Assembly: GCA_019636375.1 (NCBI GenBank)
Contig: JAHBXS010000007.1
Coordinates: forward strand, 1-64,000
Direction: 5' to 3'
DNA length: 64,000 bases
Source: Pirellulaceae bacterium
Lineage (GTDB): Bacteria; Planctomycetota; Planctomycetia; Pirellulales; Pirellulaceae
Shown in pieces: positions 45,402 to 54,007 of the stretch; position 1 is the first letter of the stretch, and every line of letters starts with the position of its first letter. A model generated the notes under the pieces. The model did not search any database, was not told the origin of the DNA, and saw nothing but the letters and a program-made list of their open reading frames with translations. The translations under genes were made by a program, and so were the position numbers.

Positions 45402-46022
45402 ATGACCGAATCCCCCGACACACGACCGAGCCTGCTGCTGCGTCTGGCCGAGCCTGCCGACCAAGTCGCTTGGGAGGATTTCGTGCAGATTTACGAACCG
45501 GTCGTCGTGCGGATGGCGATGCGGCGGGGCCTACAAGCCTCCGATGCCCACGACCTTTGCCAGGAAGTCATGACCCGCGTCGCCCGCACCATCGCAAATT
45601 GGAACCCGGATCGCGAGCGTGGTTCCTTCCGGAGCTGGCTCGCGACCGTCACCCGCAATTTGGTGATCGATCACTTTCGCAAACAGCAGCGACGACCGAG
45701 CCTCCCCGGCGAATCGGCCCTGGCCGACATCAACGCTCCGGCAGAACAAGCCCTGTTCGAACAAGAAGAAGAACGCCAAATTTTTTGCTGGGCTGCCGAC
45801 AGGGCTCGACAGAGTTTCACCGATACGACTTGGCAAGCCTTCTGGCTGACCTGCGTCGAAAACCAGTCACCCCAAGCGGTCGCCGAACAACTCGAATTGT
45901 CGGTCGGTGCCGTTTATATTGCCCGCAGTCGCGTCTTGGCGAAGATCAAGGAAGTGGTTCAGCAAATGGAAGGGACCTCCGTCAATCTCCAGCGTTTGGG
46001 AGGACCGACCCGTGAAAACTGA
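45402..46022 (+). CDS. ECF-type RNA polymerase sigma factor
   Basis: A 206-residue ECF sigma factor. Region 2 is seen in WEDFVQIYEPVVVRMAMRRG, DAHDLCQEVMTRVAR and the -10-binding GSFRSWLATVTRNLVIDHFRK (split). Region 4 is SPQAVAEQLELSVGAVYIAR. It lacks long C-terminal extensions. It overlaps the following kinase gene by 11 bases. In planctomycetes, ECF factors of this kind are commonly controlled by a partner Ser/Thr kinase rather than a classical anti-sigma factor; that link is inferred from family context. Bases 45114-45401 upstream have no gene. Confidence 0.93.
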   Translation: MTESPDTRPSLLLRLAEPADQVAWEDFVQIYEPVVVRMAMRRGLQASDAHDLCQEVMTRVARTIANWNPDRERGSFRSWLATVTRNLVIDHFRKQQRRPSLPGESALADINAPAEQALFEQEEERQIFCWAADRARQSFTDTTWQAFWLTCVENQSPQAVAEQLELSVGAVYIARSRVLAKIKEVVQQMEGTSVNLQRLGGPTREN

Positions 46023-47541
46023 CGAGTGCCTTTCGCCTCAACAAATTCAACAGTTACTGCAAGACGACCAGGCTCCGTCAACGCCGACCATCGAAATGCA
46101 TCTCGAACATTGTTCGACTTGCCGCCAGCGATTGGAGGAAGTAGCCGCCGAGCCCCCGTGGTGGGAAGCGGTCGGTGGGCACCTTTCCTCGGTCAGCCAT
46201 CTGGGGATCGACAGCGATTCGACCGCTTGGGCTCATGGACGAAAAATTCCGACGACCGAGACTGGACCTCAGCTTGTTGAACAAATGCTGAGCCCGCCAT
46301 CGCATCCGGAAATGTTGGGACGGATCGGACGCTACGATGTCGAACGAGTCCTTGGGCGCGGCGGATTTGGAGTGGTCTTCAAGGGGCACGATACCGAACT
46401 CAATCGAGCGGTGGCGATCAAGGTCTTGGCACCCCACTTGGCATCCAACGGTGTCGCTCGCCGTCGATTTGCTCGCGAGGCTCAAGCGGCGGCGGCCGTC
46501 AGCCACCCCAACGTCGTCCCGATTCACGCCGTCGATGCACAGGGGGAGACTCCCTACCTTGTGATGACCTACGTCCCCGGCCATTCGCTGCAATCGATGG
46601 TCGATCGGTTCGGCCCGCTGGACGTGAAATCGATCGTGCGAATCGCTCAACAAGTCGCTGCTGGACTCGACGCCGCTCATCGCCAAGGGCTCGTGCATCG
46701 CGACATCAAACCGGCCAACATTCTGCTGGAAAACGATCTCAGCCGAGCAATGATCACCGATTTTGGCTTGGCCCGCGCGGCGGACGATGTAGCGGCGACG
46801 CAAACTGGTTGGTTGGCCGGGACCCCGTTGTACATGTCCCCCGAACAAGCGGCAGGGCGCGACATCGACGCGCGTAGTGATTTGTTCAGTCTCGGCAGCG
46901 TGCTCTATTTCCTGGCAACCGGCAGACAGCCGTTCCGAGGCGAGTCGCCTCTGGCCGTTCTGCGGATGATTGGCGAAAGCGAGCCGCTGGCTCCCCATCA
47001 AGTCAACGCCGATATTCCCAGGGAACTTTCCCGAACCATCATGCGGCTATTAGAAAAAGACCCCCGCGACCGGTTTAGCTCGGCGGCCATTTTAACGGAG
47101 CACTTGGAACAGTACCTCGCCCATTTGCAACACCCGCAGACTTGCCCCGAACCGCGCGTCGGTTGGTCAAGGCGAACACGGCAACGGGTCGTGCGACGCT
47201 GGGTTGCGGGTGTTGTGACGGCGACTGTCGTAGCGGTCGGTTGCTGGAGTTTATTCTTTTGGCAAAGTCCCGCATCGCTGCCGGTGGGTGTCGTTGAATC
47301 AGAAATTTCTCTTCCGCTGACCAATCCAACGACGGTCAGTGTGAGCGACGCGATGGAAATGCTTCGCGAGGAGCAAGCGTTTGCGGAAGAATTGACTCGG
47401 TTGGAGCGAAGTGTGCTGGAGGCCGAATCAGGAAGTCGCCTGGCTCCGCAAATATTTGACAACAAATCGTCGGCTCAGTTCGACGAGGATGTCCGAGTGT
47501 TGCAGCGGTTACTTGGTGAAGTCGAATCACAACAGTTTTGA
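46012..47541 (+). CDS. Membrane Ser/Thr protein kinase with N-terminal zinc finger
   Basis: A 509-residue kinase. Residues 6-40 contain H30-x3-C34-x2-C37, the zinc-binding pattern of ZAS-type anti-sigma proteins. The kinase domain (~100-370) has the Gly loop VLGRGGFGVVFKG, the Lys in VAIKVL, HRD in LVHRDIKPANILL, DFG in ITDFGLARA, and GTPLYMSPEQAAG. A TM (VVTATVVAVGCWSLFFW, ~400) leads to a short extracytoplasmic tail. The GTG at 46012 lies inside the sigma gene's end, so the two are translationally coupled. The zinc finger suggests the kinase binds or phosphorylates the sigma factor. Confidence 0.9.
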   Translation: MKTDECLSPQQIQQLLQDDQAPSTPTIEMHLEHCSTCRQRLEEVAAEPPWWEAVGGHLSSVSHLGIDSDSTAWAHGRKIPTTETGPQLVEQMLSPPSHPEMLGRIGRYDVERVLGRGGFGVVFKGHDTELNRAVAIKVLAPHLASNGVARRRFAREAQAAAAVSHPNVVPIHAVDAQGETPYLVMTYVPGHSLQSMVDRFGPLDVKSIVRIAQQVAAGLDAAHRQGLVHRDIKPANILLENDLSRAMITDFGLARAADDVAATQTGWLAGTPLYMSPEQAAGRDIDARSDLFSLGSVLYFLATGRQPFRGESPLAVLRMIGESEPLAPHQVNADIPRELSRTIMRLLEKDPRDRFSSAAILTEHLEQYLAHLQHPQTCPEPRVGWSRRTRQRVVRRWVAGVVTATVVAVGCWSLFFWQSPASLPVGVVESEISLPLTNPTTVSVSDAMEMLREEQAFAEELTRLERSVLEAESGSRLAPQIFDNKSSAQFDEDVRVLQRLLGEVESQQF

Positions 47542-47548
47542 AGCATCG

Positions 47549-47570
47549 TGGGACAGGTTGCCAACCTGTC
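47549..47570. repeat. Short GACAGGTTG palindrome
   Basis: GACAGGTTG and CAACCTGTC surround one central base just after the kinase stop. GGGACAGGTTxCCAACCTGTC-like hairpins are a common intergenic motif in planctomycetes (from memory); only one copy is seen in this window. No T-tract follows. Confidence 0.65.
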
Positions 47571-47600
47571 TTACAAACACCCCCAAAAAGGAGAACCCTT

Positions 47601-48332
47601 ATGAGTAAGTTAATGATGAGTTTGTGTGCCATGGTGACGGCCGCGTTGTGGTTAGTTCCGCACCCCCAAGACAACGAAACACCGCCGCCACTCAAATCCT
47701 TCGAAACGCAGGATAGACTTATTACGAGGGAAAGAGAAGTTGAGCTGCCCAATGGAGAGATACATAAAGTCACAGAAACGACTCTGCAGCAGCCAAGTGG
47801 ATTTGGTGGAAGCGGTCAACATGCGATAGGCGTCAATACGTTTGGAAATCCGTTCGTCTCAAGCCCGAACCGGACGAATCAACCGGGCTCGCCCCTTCAA
47901 TCTGCCATCAAAGCCTATCGCGAAGCGAGCGGCGAAGAAAAATCAGGAAAGCGTGATGACGTCAAAACCGAACTTTCCAAGCAGTACGACGAGTTCCTCG
48001 GGCAGCAACAACAGCAAATCGAGCAACTTAAGGAGCGGATCGCCAAACTGGAAGAGCAACTCGAGCGTCGCCGCGATGCCAAGGACCGGATGGTCGAACT
48101 GAAGCTGGAGATGACCCTCAGCGAAGCCGATGGTTTGGGCTGGCCAAGCGGAAACTCTTTTGATCGGCAATGGAGTCAAGGGTTAGCTTACCCTCAACCG
48201 CCAGCACCACCTCCTTCGGGAGTCAACAACCTAGCTCCCGCAGCCGTCCCTGCATTACCCGGCCCGCCCAAAAATCAGCCCAGCAGAAATCAGCCCAGCA
48301 GAAATCAGCCCGGCGGATCGGCTCCGCGCTAA
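47601..48332 (+). CDS. Exported coiled-coil protein of unknown function
   Basis: A 243-residue protein with an N-terminal hydrophobic segment (MMSLCAMVTAALWLVP), a Gly/Asn-rich stretch, and a strong coiled coil (about residues 125-180: YDEFLGQQQQQIEQLKERIA). The end is Pro-rich with a short repeat NQPSR encoded by a 15-base tandem (AAATCAGCCCAGCAG). AAAGGAG 8 bases before ATG 47601 fixes the start. It may be co-transcribed with the sigma-kinase pair. Function unknown. Confidence 0.65.
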   Translation: MSKLMMSLCAMVTAALWLVPHPQDNETPPPLKSFETQDRLITREREVELPNGEIHKVTETTLQQPSGFGGSGQHAIGVNTFGNPFVSSPNRTNQPGSPLQSAIKAYREASGEEKSGKRDDVKTELSKQYDEFLGQQQQQIEQLKERIAKLEEQLERRRDAKDRMVELKLEMTLSEADGLGWPSGNSFDRQWSQGLAYPQPPAPPPSGVNNLAPAAVPALPGPPKNQPSRNQPSRNQPGGSAPR

Positions 48333-48377
48333 ACAATGTCGTTGAAGTACAAGCTTTAGCTTGATGTTTCCAGAACT

Positions 48378-48518
48378 CGTAGGGTGTGTGGAGTCGGCAT
48401 TTTCGGTTGGTGTGTTCCGCAAGTCGGTGACTTGGTGATCTGAATTCGTTTTAACACCCGGCACTTGTTCGCCGACGGAACACACCATCTGTCGACGACT
48501 TGCTCCACACACCCTACG
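48378..48518. repeat. Family A palindromic element, intact copy
   Basis: 141 bases. Outer 16-base perfect arms CGTAGGGTGTGTGGAG and CTCCACACACCCTACG; inner arms GGTGTGTTCCG and CGGAACACACC. The central part (TGACTTGGTGATCTGAATTC and on) forms the loop and is itself conserved between copies. Confidence 0.92.
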
Positions 48519-48530
48519 CCTACTTTCCCA

Positions 48531-48560
48531 ATACCAGCCCGCAGCGCCAGCAAGTGAACG
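48531..48560. repeat. Family G repeat, half unit
   Basis: ATACCAGCCCGCAGCGCCAG followed by CAAGTGAACG, the left arm of the family G palindrome, placed between two family A elements. Confidence 0.7.
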
Positions 48561-48573
48561 GTTGGCCAGAACT

Positions 48574-48714
48574 CGTAGGGTGAGTGGAGTTGGCAAATTC
48601 GGTTGGTGTGTTCCGCAAGTCGGTGATTTGGTGATTTGAATTCGCTTTAGCACCCGGCACTTGTTCGCCGACGGAACACACCATCTGACGCCGATTTGCT
48701 CCACACACCCTACG
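48574..48714. repeat. Family A palindromic element, intact copy
   Basis: 141 bases, about 90 percent identical by eye to the copy at 48378 including the loop. The left outer arm has GTGAGTGGAG in place of GTGTGTGGAG. Confidence 0.92.
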
Positions 48715-48727
48715 CCTACTTTCCCAA

Positions 48728-48841
48728 TACAAGCCCGCTGCGCCAGCAAGTGAACGGTTTGCGGGTGAACGATTTGCGGGTTCACTTGCTCGCGCCGCGG
48801 GTTGGTATGGATGGTTCACTTGCTCGCGCTGCGGGCTTGTA
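48728..48841. repeat. Family G composite palindrome
   Basis: TACAAGCCCGCTGCGCCAGC-AAGTGAAC at the left is inverted at the right as GTTCACTTGCTCGCGCTGCG-GGCTTGTA; a second right-type arm (GTTCACTTGCTCGCGCCGCG) lies in the middle. Confidence 0.82.
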
Positions 48842-48962
48842 ATTTCCGCTACGTTTATTTCCAAACGAAACCCTCGCTGGATCGCAATCGGCTATAATCG
48901 GGAATGTCCGGCAGGAGCATTTCCTGCCGGTTTGAATATCGCGGCGATGACGTTTGGAAAGT

Positions 48963-50852
48963 ATGAGAATGATGAAGGCGGATACATTTTGCCGACGTGG
49001 TTTGGGCTTGTTCCTGTTGGGAGTCTTGCTAGGTCTGCCGCTGACCACGATCGGGCAACAAGCCAACTTGAGCGCCCGCTACGAAAAACGGGAGGCCCAA
49101 ATTCCGATGCGGGATGGTGTCAAACTCCATGTCTCGATCTACTCTCCTCGGGATCGCTCGCAAACCTATCCGATCATGCTGAACCGCACCCCCTACAGTT
49201 GCCAGCCCTACGGCGAAGACAAATATCCCAATCGGATCGGGCCCTCGACGATCATGGAAAACGAAGGCTACATCTTCGTCAAATGCGATGTTCGCGGGCG
49301 TTGGAACTCGGAGGGGACTTACGACAACATGCGGCCCCATGTCCCGCACAGCGAAGGAATTTCCGAAAGTTCTGACACTTACGACACCATCGAATGGCTG
49401 CTGGCCAATGTTCCGAACAACAATGGCCGGGTGGGGATTTCCGGGATTTCGTATCCTGGTTTTTATTCGGCAGCGGCACTTCCCGAACATCATCCGGCGT
49501 TGGTAGCCGCTTCGCCCCAAGCCCCGATTGGTGATTTCTTTTTCGATGACTTCCACCATCAGGGTGCGTTTTTGCTGAGCTACTTTGTGGCCACCGCGAC
49601 GTTTGGCTATCAACATGATGGCCCGACGACACAAAGCTGGTACACCTCGCCGCGTCCGCTCAGCGAAGACGCTTGGACCTTCTATCGCTCGATTCAACCC
49701 CTCAGCAACGCGAGTCAGTATTACGGCGAAGACAATTTCTTTTGGCAACAAATTATCAACCACCCCAATTACGACGAGTTTTGGCAACGGCGGAGTATCG
49801 TACCGCATTTGAAAAACGTGCGGACGAATGTGATGACGGTCGGTGGATTTTTTGATGCCGAAGACCTGTATGGGCCGCTGAATATTTATCAGTCACTGGA
49901 GAAGAACAGCCCCGGCACTCACAACACCCTGGTCATGGGTCCTTGGGGGCATGGCGATTGGGCTCGTCCTTCGCCGGTCCAAGTCGTGGGAAATATGCCG
50001 TTTGGACGGAACATCGCTGCGGACTATCAACGGGAGGTCGAAGCCCCGTTCTTTCGAAAGTTTCTGAAAGGCCAAGGGGAGGCTCCGGCGTTTGAAGCGA
50101 AAATTTTCGACACCGGCAGCCGCCGCTGGCATGAATTTAACGAATGGCCACCCGCAGCAGCTGTCGACAGTTATTTGTACTTGGCTCCTCAACGAAAATT
50201 GAAACTGGACGACCCACAGATCAACGACCCGACGTTTGTCGAGTTCGTCAGTAATCCAGATGACCCGGTCCCTTATCGAGACCGCCCGAATATTCGCCTT
50301 CAATTCACGCCTCGGCAATACATGACCGACGACCAATCGTTTGCCACCAAGCGGCCCGATGTGCTGGGGTTCGAGACAGAAGTGTTGTCGGAGCCGGTGA
50401 CAATCTGCGGAGATTTGTTGGCGGAGCTGTTTATCAGCACCGATCAAACCGATGCCGATTGGGTCGTCAAGCTCATCGACGTGTTTCCGGACGACCATCC
50501 GCAGCTTGAGGGGACGCCGGAAAACGTTCGCCTTGCTGGTTATCAGATGATGGTGCGCAGCGAAGTGTTCCGCTCGCGATGGCGTAAGAGCCTCGAACAT
50601 CCCGAACCGCTGGTTCCGGGGGAGGTCACTCAAGTCAACGTGCCGCTGCAAGACATCATGCACACCTTCAAACCCGGTCATCGGATCATGGTGCATGTGC
50701 AGAGCACGTGGTTCCCGTTGATCGACTTGAATCCGCAGAAGTATGTCCCCAACATCTACAAAGCGGAAGTCTCGGACTATGTCACCGCGACCCACCGCGT
50801 CCACTTCGGCCCCAACCAACAAAGCCGAATCAAAGTCCGCCGGTTGCAGTAA
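48963..50852 (+). CDS. Secreted CocE/NonD-family hydrolase
   Basis: A 629-residue hydrolase with a signal peptide (RRGLGLFLLGVLLGLPLTTI). The N-terminal alpha/beta-hydrolase domain has MLNRTPYSCQPYGEDKY, CDVRGRWNSEGTYDN and the nucleophile elbow GISGISYPG. The C-terminal jelly-roll-like domain of X-Pro dipeptidyl-peptidase type is seen in LAELFISTDQTDADWVVKLI and HRIMVHVQSTWFPLIDLNPQ. It is expected to cleave ester or Pro-peptide bonds outside the cytoplasm; the substrate is unknown. ATG 48963 or 48969 are both possible; 48963 has GGAAAG nearby. Confidence 0.85.
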   Translation: MRMMKADTFCRRGLGLFLLGVLLGLPLTTIGQQANLSARYEKREAQIPMRDGVKLHVSIYSPRDRSQTYPIMLNRTPYSCQPYGEDKYPNRIGPSTIMENEGYIFVKCDVRGRWNSEGTYDNMRPHVPHSEGISESSDTYDTIEWLLANVPNNNGRVGISGISYPGFYSAAALPEHHPALVAASPQAPIGDFFFDDFHHQGAFLLSYFVATATFGYQHDGPTTQSWYTSPRPLSEDAWTFYRSIQPLSNASQYYGEDNFFWQQIINHPNYDEFWQRRSIVPHLKNVRTNVMTVGGFFDAEDLYGPLNIYQSLEKNSPGTHNTLVMGPWGHGDWARPSPVQVVGNMPFGRNIAADYQREVEAPFFRKFLKGQGEAPAFEAKIFDTGSRRWHEFNEWPPAAAVDSYLYLAPQRKLKLDDPQINDPTFVEFVSNPDDPVPYRDRPNIRLQFTPRQYMTDDQSFATKRPDVLGFETEVLSEPVTICGDLLAELFISTDQTDADWVVKLIDVFPDDHPQLEGTPENVRLAGYQMMVRSEVFRSRWRKSLEHPEPLVPGEVTQVNVPLQDIMHTFKPGHRIMVHVQSTWFPLIDLNPQKYVPNIYKAEVSDYVTATHRVHFGPNQQSRIKVRRLQ

Positions 50853-50868
50853 AATGATTGAAAACAAC

Positions 50869-53643
50869 CTAGCCGTTGTTTACCGTGCTAAAGAATGCGG
50901 TGTAGTCCTCAATTGCGCGAGTATCGCTGAACAAGAGGCTTGCGTGATCGAGAATTTTCTCGCTCATTTGCTGCCGATAGGTTTTGTTCGTTCCTAAACG
51001 CACAGCAAGTTCGACGAATTCTTTTGGGGAATTAACAACGAGGTCGTTTATTCCCATCTGTTGGTACATCGCATAGGTAAGGCGACAACGTAAAAACTCG
51101 GAGGGCAAAGTCACCACCGGCAATCCGATAGAGAGTGCTTCGTAGGTGGTGTTCCCTCCTCCGAAATGAAGTGGATCAAGCGAGACATCGGCAAGTCGAT
51201 GAAGACTCAAAAAGTCAGCATGAGATTGAGGTGGGAGAAATTTGACCCTCGCCAAATCTGTCCCTAGCTGCGGTCTTAAACGGTCTTGCAAGGCTTGAGT
51301 CCACGCCGGGTAGCGTCCCTCCATCAGCACAAGGTCCCCTTGAGGGTCTTTCTTGAGAATCCCGACCAAAATCTCATCAAAGTCTGGATGAAACTTAAAT
51401 AGGCTTTGGAAGCAAAGATAGACGTTTCGAGTAGGATCGAGTTTGAAGTAGGCATGGTCACGTGCCGCAGGTTCGGAGGGGCGATGATAAAAGACGTTGA
51501 GAACTCGAAACTTTTTCAGTTGTTCGCTGTAATGCTGTTCGGAGTCGAAGCCCTCCGCCGTGTCGCTGGAAATAAAATAGTCCATCACCGGACTCCCTGT
51601 TGTCACCGGGTGTCCCCACGTGACACATTGCACGGGAGCCAAGCGAGACATGCTCAGCGAATAGGTCAGCGTGTCCATCCCGACATCCGTAAACAACAGA
51701 ACATCCAAATCGAGAGCAACGACTGCCTCGCGAATTTTTTCCAGCCTGGTCGGCAAGGATACAAATTGATCGGCAGCGGCAGAGAACTCTTGGGCGAGCT
51801 GGTCGTGGTGTGTGCCAACGCTGATGACGAACACTTCGAACAAATCGCGCGGGAGGTTCTGGACGGTTCCCAAATTGAGGCGGCCAATCGTGTGATTGCG
51901 AAAATATCGGGAAATCAAACCGATTCTGCGACGACCCTGTGACGGCTCTTGTTTTTTGAGCTGCGGCTGGGGAGCGACAAGTAACTGGGCGATTTGCTTC
52001 TGGAGGTGCCGATCATTGAGCCCTTGGTAGGCCGAATAGAAATTGGTCGAAGCAGCTTGGCGGGTGACGTCGAGTTTGAACCCGGTTTTGGTGAGCGTCT
52101 CCAGGTTGTGTTCCAGTTTTTCTCGGCAGTGGTGCATATGTTGCCTTGAAGCGTAAACCGGTGGCAAACTGGTGGCCAACACAAACTCAATCGTTGGATT
52201 AAACTCTAATTTTTGTGCTCGATGTAGATGTTGCTCGCCTTCGGACGTTTCCCCCTGTTCCTTGAGGACATAACCTAAATTTCGCAAGGCATTGACGCTG
52301 TTCGGATCGATGCGAAGCGCTTGGTGGTAGCAATCGACGGCTAATTTAGTATCGTTTAGATCTTGGTATACGTTTCCGAGGTTGATGTAGGCATCCGCGA
52401 AATCGGCGCGGATCGCAATCGCTGCTTGGAAGGACTTCACCGCTTCCTTGAGTTCGCCCTTGATATGCAGTTCGAGTCCACGGCGAAGTAATGCGGCAGG
52501 GTCTTGCTGAGCGAACTCGACGGGTAACGAGCGATCTGATTCGGGCAAGGTGAAAACCGATCGCGATATTTTTTGATCAAGCTGTGGGACGAACTCCGGA
52601 GGCGGGACAAGCCACTGATGAGTTGATTTTTCGGCATCATCTTGGGGACCGACAATGGCAGGCAAAAGCGATTGGGGAAGGACTTGTACATCGAAAATTT
52701 CATCGACACCCGTTTTAAACTGAAACGCTGCAACGTTTTTTCCGGAAACCAAATCGACGATCCCAATCCCGCAGTTTAAATCGGGAAATGCTTCTTGGAT
52801 TGGCAATCCGCTGAAGACTGCCGATTCGCGGATCTTTGAAAGCCCGACAAATGCAAACTGTCCCGAAAAGGCCAGCCCTCGTGTGTAACCGGGGAGTTGA
52901 ACAATCTCTTCGGCTTTATCTGACGACGAGGACACTCGAGACAGTGATCCGCGACCCGAGTCGAGCACCCACAATTGGTTTTCGAAATAGCGGGGCGAGT
53001 GCGGCATCGCGAGCCCCCTGGCGACCACTCGATCGGTATGAATATCGATGACGACGCCGCCATTTGATTTTTCGGCTCGCCATCCGGCTGCCGAATTGGT
53101 TTCCCCCATCGCCGTGACAAATCGCGGTTCACCGTCAATCATCGCCACCCCATTTAGGTGGCAACGGTCTTCGGCCGCGAGCTCACTAATGAACTTTGGG
53201 CGCCAACGCGGAACGTAGCTGTAGTCCTCATGGATCGTGGCAAGTGTTGAAAATAGTGTATTGACCATCCACAGATGCTGTTTCCCCCATGCGATTTCAT
53301 GAAGATGAATTTCGCCGGTAAGGTGAGACTGTCTCGCCAAGTAACAAGCATCGTATTTTCCTGCCGGCTGAATTTGGCTGGCCATCGCGGGAACGGATTG
53401 CAGAAACCAAATTTGACTTTTGGAGGCAACGGCCAAACCACGGTGGTGAAGGGCGACGCCCATCGCTTGGTCAAAGTGATGGAGGGAGACTTCCAATTTG
53501 CCTTGATGAGCACCGATGACGGCGAGTTTGCCCGCTTGGTAAGTCGACACCAGCAGTGAACAACGACAATGCTGGAGAATTTCCAAAAACATGGGGGAGT
53601 GTTCGAATCGAAACTCTTGAAACGTCGATGCTTGGTCATTCAT
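50869..53643 (-). CDS. TIGR03032-TPR-GT41 (SPINDLY/OGT-like) fusion protein
   Basis: A 924-residue protein with three regions. Residues ~5-345 match the TIGR03032 family (SLLVSTYQAGKLAVIGAHQG, MPHSPRYFENQLWVLDSGRG, VQLPGYTRGLAFSGQFAFVG). Residues ~370-480 are TPRs (FADAYINLGNVYQDLNDTKL). Residues ~555-915 are the GT41 catalytic core as in O-GlcNAc transferase and SPINDLY (IGLISRYFRNHTIGRLNLG, PVQCVTWGHPVTTGSPVMDY, LPPQSHADFLSLHRLADVSL, FGGGNTTYEALSIGLPVVTL). It is predicted to O-glycosylate proteins. I do not know the TIGR03032 fusion as a standard architecture. It converges on the CocE-type gene. Confidence 0.85.
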   Translation of the reverse strand: MNDQASTFQEFRFEHSPMFLEILQHCRCSLLVSTYQAGKLAVIGAHQGKLEVSLHHFDQAMGVALHHRGLAVASKSQIWFLQSVPAMASQIQPAGKYDACYLARQSHLTGEIHLHEIAWGKQHLWMVNTLFSTLATIHEDYSYVPRWRPKFISELAAEDRCHLNGVAMIDGEPRFVTAMGETNSAAGWRAEKSNGGVVIDIHTDRVVARGLAMPHSPRYFENQLWVLDSGRGSLSRVSSSSDKAEEIVQLPGYTRGLAFSGQFAFVGLSKIRESAVFSGLPIQEAFPDLNCGIGIVDLVSGKNVAAFQFKTGVDEIFDVQVLPQSLLPAIVGPQDDAEKSTHQWLVPPPEFVPQLDQKISRSVFTLPESDRSLPVEFAQQDPAALLRRGLELHIKGELKEAVKSFQAAIAIRADFADAYINLGNVYQDLNDTKLAVDCYHQALRIDPNSVNALRNLGYVLKEQGETSEGEQHLHRAQKLEFNPTIEFVLATSLPPVYASRQHMHHCREKLEHNLETLTKTGFKLDVTRQAASTNFYSAYQGLNDRHLQKQIAQLLVAPQPQLKKQEPSQGRRRIGLISRYFRNHTIGRLNLGTVQNLPRDLFEVFVISVGTHHDQLAQEFSAAADQFVSLPTRLEKIREAVVALDLDVLLFTDVGMDTLTYSLSMSRLAPVQCVTWGHPVTTGSPVMDYFISSDTAEGFDSEQHYSEQLKKFRVLNVFYHRPSEPAARDHAYFKLDPTRNVYLCFQSLFKFHPDFDEILVGILKKDPQGDLVLMEGRYPAWTQALQDRLRPQLGTDLARVKFLPPQSHADFLSLHRLADVSLDPLHFGGGNTTYEALSIGLPVVTLPSEFLRCRLTYAMYQQMGINDLVVNSPKEFVELAVRLGTNKTYRQQMSEKILDHASLLFSDTRAIEDYTAFFSTVNNG

Positions 53644-54007
53644 TTGTGACGCGAGTCCTTTGGCGATTGAGATCGCTGCAGAAAGCTTTGTTCATGGCTG
53701 AAAGGCTACGTGGCTTTTCATTCTGTGAAAAGGGGTGCATTTGCATCTTGGAACGGAATTATTTCCCGATTTTTGCACCGATTCGAAACGAACTCAAAAG
53801 AAATTTGAAAAAATTTGCTTTCATCGAATCAGATGCCGCTGTTGGACGCCAATTAGCAAATAGCCGACGGAGCGCTGATGAAGGGTGCTCGATGCTATTA
53901 CCGTTCAAGGTCTGGATTTTCCGGGATTTTTTGTTTCTGGACCGTTTAACGCCTGCTTGTGGGGTCAAAGCCAAGGTTTCGTGCCGCTTAAAGACGAGGG
54001 TAACACT
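53644..54007. other. Divergent spacer with a degenerate family H copy
   Basis: 364 bases between the GT41 gene and the ELWxxDGT gene. Bases 53696-53733 (GGCTGAAAGGCTACGTGGC then TTTTCATTCTGTGAAAAGG) are a diverged family H element. The open frame continues upstream of the ELWxxDGT start, but its residues are not family-like. No other feature is seen. Confidence 0.55.

Larger units (their letters stand above)
48333..48962. other. Repeat cluster between two genes
   Basis: This 630-base spacer contains two family A palindromes (48378-48518, 48574-48714) and family G sequences (48531-48560, 48728-48841). Only the last ~120 bases are unique and would hold the promoter of the CocE-type gene. There is no coding sequence I would support. 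Confidence 0.8.

Noticed and set aside
45203..46015. Long open frame overlapping the ECF sigma gene in another phase
   Set aside because: Arg/Pro-rich shadow of a well-supported sigma factor gene.
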